A stretch of 64,000 nt of DNA from Candidatus Zipacnadia bacterium (lineage in GTDB: Bacteria; Armatimonadota; Zipacnadia; Zipacnadales; Zipacnadaceae). The notes beneath the pieces are model-generated. The model made no database searches and was not told the DNA's origin. It saw only the letters and a list, made by a program, of their open reading frames with translations. Of the stretch, positions 63,127 through 64,000 are shown piece by piece (the first letter of the stretch is position 1; the number at the start of each line of letters is the position of its first letter). Where the stretch lies: contig JALGUR010000002.1 in NCBI GenBank assembly GCA_029820565.1, positions 37,010 to 101,009 on the forward strand, read 5' to 3'. The translations under genes were made by a program, and so were the position numbers.

Positions 63127-63931
63127 TCTGGGGCTCCTGAATTGCGCGCTGGCGGGCGAGGAAGCGCACCACCATAAAAATCGCCACGCAGATGATAATC
63201 AGGACGACCGCCACAGACCGGGCATAGGCCAGGCCATAGTCGTTGAAGCGCTGAAATACCATCACCGGCGTGGTCATGGGGTGATAGGCAATGATGATTA
63301 CCGCGCCGAATTCGCTGATGCCCCGGGCCCACATCAGAACCATTCCCGAGAGGATGTCGCGCCAGGCCATGGGCAGCGATATGGTGAAAAACACCCGCCA
63401 CGGGGAGGCGCCTAAAGTCCGGGCTGCCTTCTCCAGTCTTTCGGGCACGGCCAGAAATCCGGAGCGGGCGGCGTTAATCAAGAACGGTACTGATACAAAC
63501 GCCATGGCTACTGCGATGCCCGCGAAGGTGCCCATTAGCCCTCCGGTGAGCGACCCGAGCAATGAACGCCGGCCAATCACGGTTAGCAAGGCAATGCCCG
63601 CCGCCGAGTGCGGGATGATGATGGGCAAGTCTATAATCGCTAATAGGGCGGCCTTGCCAAAGAAGTTCTTCCTCGCTAATACGTAGGCTAACGGCACGCC
63701 GATCACGGTGCAGACGATAGTTGCCGCCAGGGCAGCGGCGAGAGTCAGGCGAATGGACTGGGTTACTTCCGCGTCCCGCACCGCCTGGGAAAGTTCGCCC
63801 AATGACGATGATAAGACCAATGCCAGCAACGGCGCGATGATGAAAAGCAGCACACAAGACCCCAGAGCCGCGAAAATCAGGGTGAACCAGGACCTGTGGT
63901 AACTACGCACCTCTCCGATTGTAGTGACCAT
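63119..63931 (-). CDS. ABC transporter permease, molybdate/tungstate-type
   Basis: The 270-aa protein has six membrane spans. The EAA coupling loop, EKAARTLGASPWRVFFTISLP, is the contact with the ATPase and matches ModB/WtpB/CysTW permeases. The family's PIIIPHSAAGIALL and FGAVIIIAYHP segments are present. It lies between the partial binding-protein gene and the ATPase gene in the common A-B-C order. The start ATG 63931 has TAGGAGAG upstream. Confidence 0.9.
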   Translation of the reverse strand: MVTTIGEVRSYHRSWFTLIFAALGSCVLLFIIAPLLALVLSSSLGELSQAVRDAEVTQSIRLTLAAALAATIVCTVIGVPLAYVLARKNFFGKAALLAIIDLPIIIPHSAAGIALLTVIGRRSLLGSLTGGLMGTFAGIAVAMAFVSVPFLINAARSGFLAVPERLEKAARTLGASPWRVFFTISLPMAWRDILSGMVLMWARGISEFGAVIIIAYHPMTTPVMVFQRFNDYGLAYARSVAVVLIIICVAIFMVVRFLARQRAIQEPQNA

Positions 63932-63949
63932 CGCGCACTCTCCTATTCT

Positions 63950-64000
63950 CTATCGCGCAGCCGTCGGTTCGCCCGTGCAGAACGGCTGTAGGCTCGCCGG
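63950..64000 (-). CDS. C-terminus of the substrate-binding protein (partial)
   Basis: The minus strand enters the window in an open frame ending PASLQPFCTGEPTAAR-stop, which resembles the C-terminal tail of ModA/WtpA binding proteins (.P..L.PF). It lies 18 bases upstream of the permease start, where the binding protein of this ABC operon is expected. Only 16 codons are visible. Confidence 0.45.
   Translation of the reverse strand, partial: PASLQPFCTGEPTAAR

Overview
The window is chromosomal DNA from a bacterium of moderately high GC content. No organism is named in the sequence. Several traits point to an Armatimonadota-like (or Planctomycetota-like / deep-branching terrabacterial) lineage. 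These are a type II pseudopilin with the H-X9-DG C-terminal signature, an exosortase with its EpsI partner, LpxC (outer-membrane lipid A synthesis), and a Firmicutes-like set of SpoVS, RNase Y and YmdB. A T-box leader and three tandem copies of a large DUF6785/DUF6784-like membrane protein fit the same picture. The lineage call is inference.

Layout. 1-9.2 kb: a cut-off nucleotidyltransferase, ispE, a membrane protein and rsmA on the minus strand, then an envelope block of two GT-C-type membrane glycosyltransferases, exosortase, EpsI-like protein, a zinc-ribbon membrane protein, and spoVS. 9.4-16.4 kb: a minus-strand run ymdB, rny, recX, recA, a HEPN/MNT pair, thpR and cinA. 17.0-30.1 kb: mainly plus strand, with queD-queC, a pseudopilin, lpxC (minus), secG, a HIT hydrolase, a secreted Gly/Met/Pro-repeat protein, a solute-binding protein, a PHI-like sugar isomerase, small membrane proteins, two tandem MFS transporters, tRNA-Pro(CGG) and cysE. 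30.2-36.3 kb: three tandem paralogous polytopic membrane proteins.

36.3-45.0 kb is a continuous minus-strand run preceded by a T-box leader: four-helix-bundle protein, ilvD, a cupin, an MtlD-like dehydrogenase, ilvB, a free-standing ribosomal protein S5 with its own promoter and an acidic tail, a Gfo/Idh/MocA dehydrogenase and a TIM-barrel epimerase. 45.05-47.5 kb holds the clearest rearrangement. A Gfo/Idh/MocA gene survives only as its two ends, and between them sits a controller-regulated type II restriction-modification cassette (C protein, putative endonuclease, DNA methyltransferase) with a C-box-like operator at the very junction. 47.7-64 kb: a secreted sialidase/LamG protein, an enolase-superfamily enzyme, a Ca2+-type P-ATPase carrying an in-frame dispersed repeat, serS, a five-copy palindromic repeat array, a copper-amine-oxidase-N/BsuPI protein, further membrane proteins, an acyl-CoA ligase and an oxyanion (molybdate/tungstate-like) ABC transporter running off the end.

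Promoters are legible in many gaps as -35/-10 pairs spaced 16-17 nt. GC-rich palindromes and a 9-nt CAGCAACGG-type repeat recur between genes and inside at least one gene, so repeat spread is a theme of this genome. The strongest candidates for something new are the R-M replacement of an oxidoreductase, the repeat-derived insertion in the ATPase, the stand-alone S5, the RuBisCO-like N-terminus on the cupin, and the triplicated membrane protein family.
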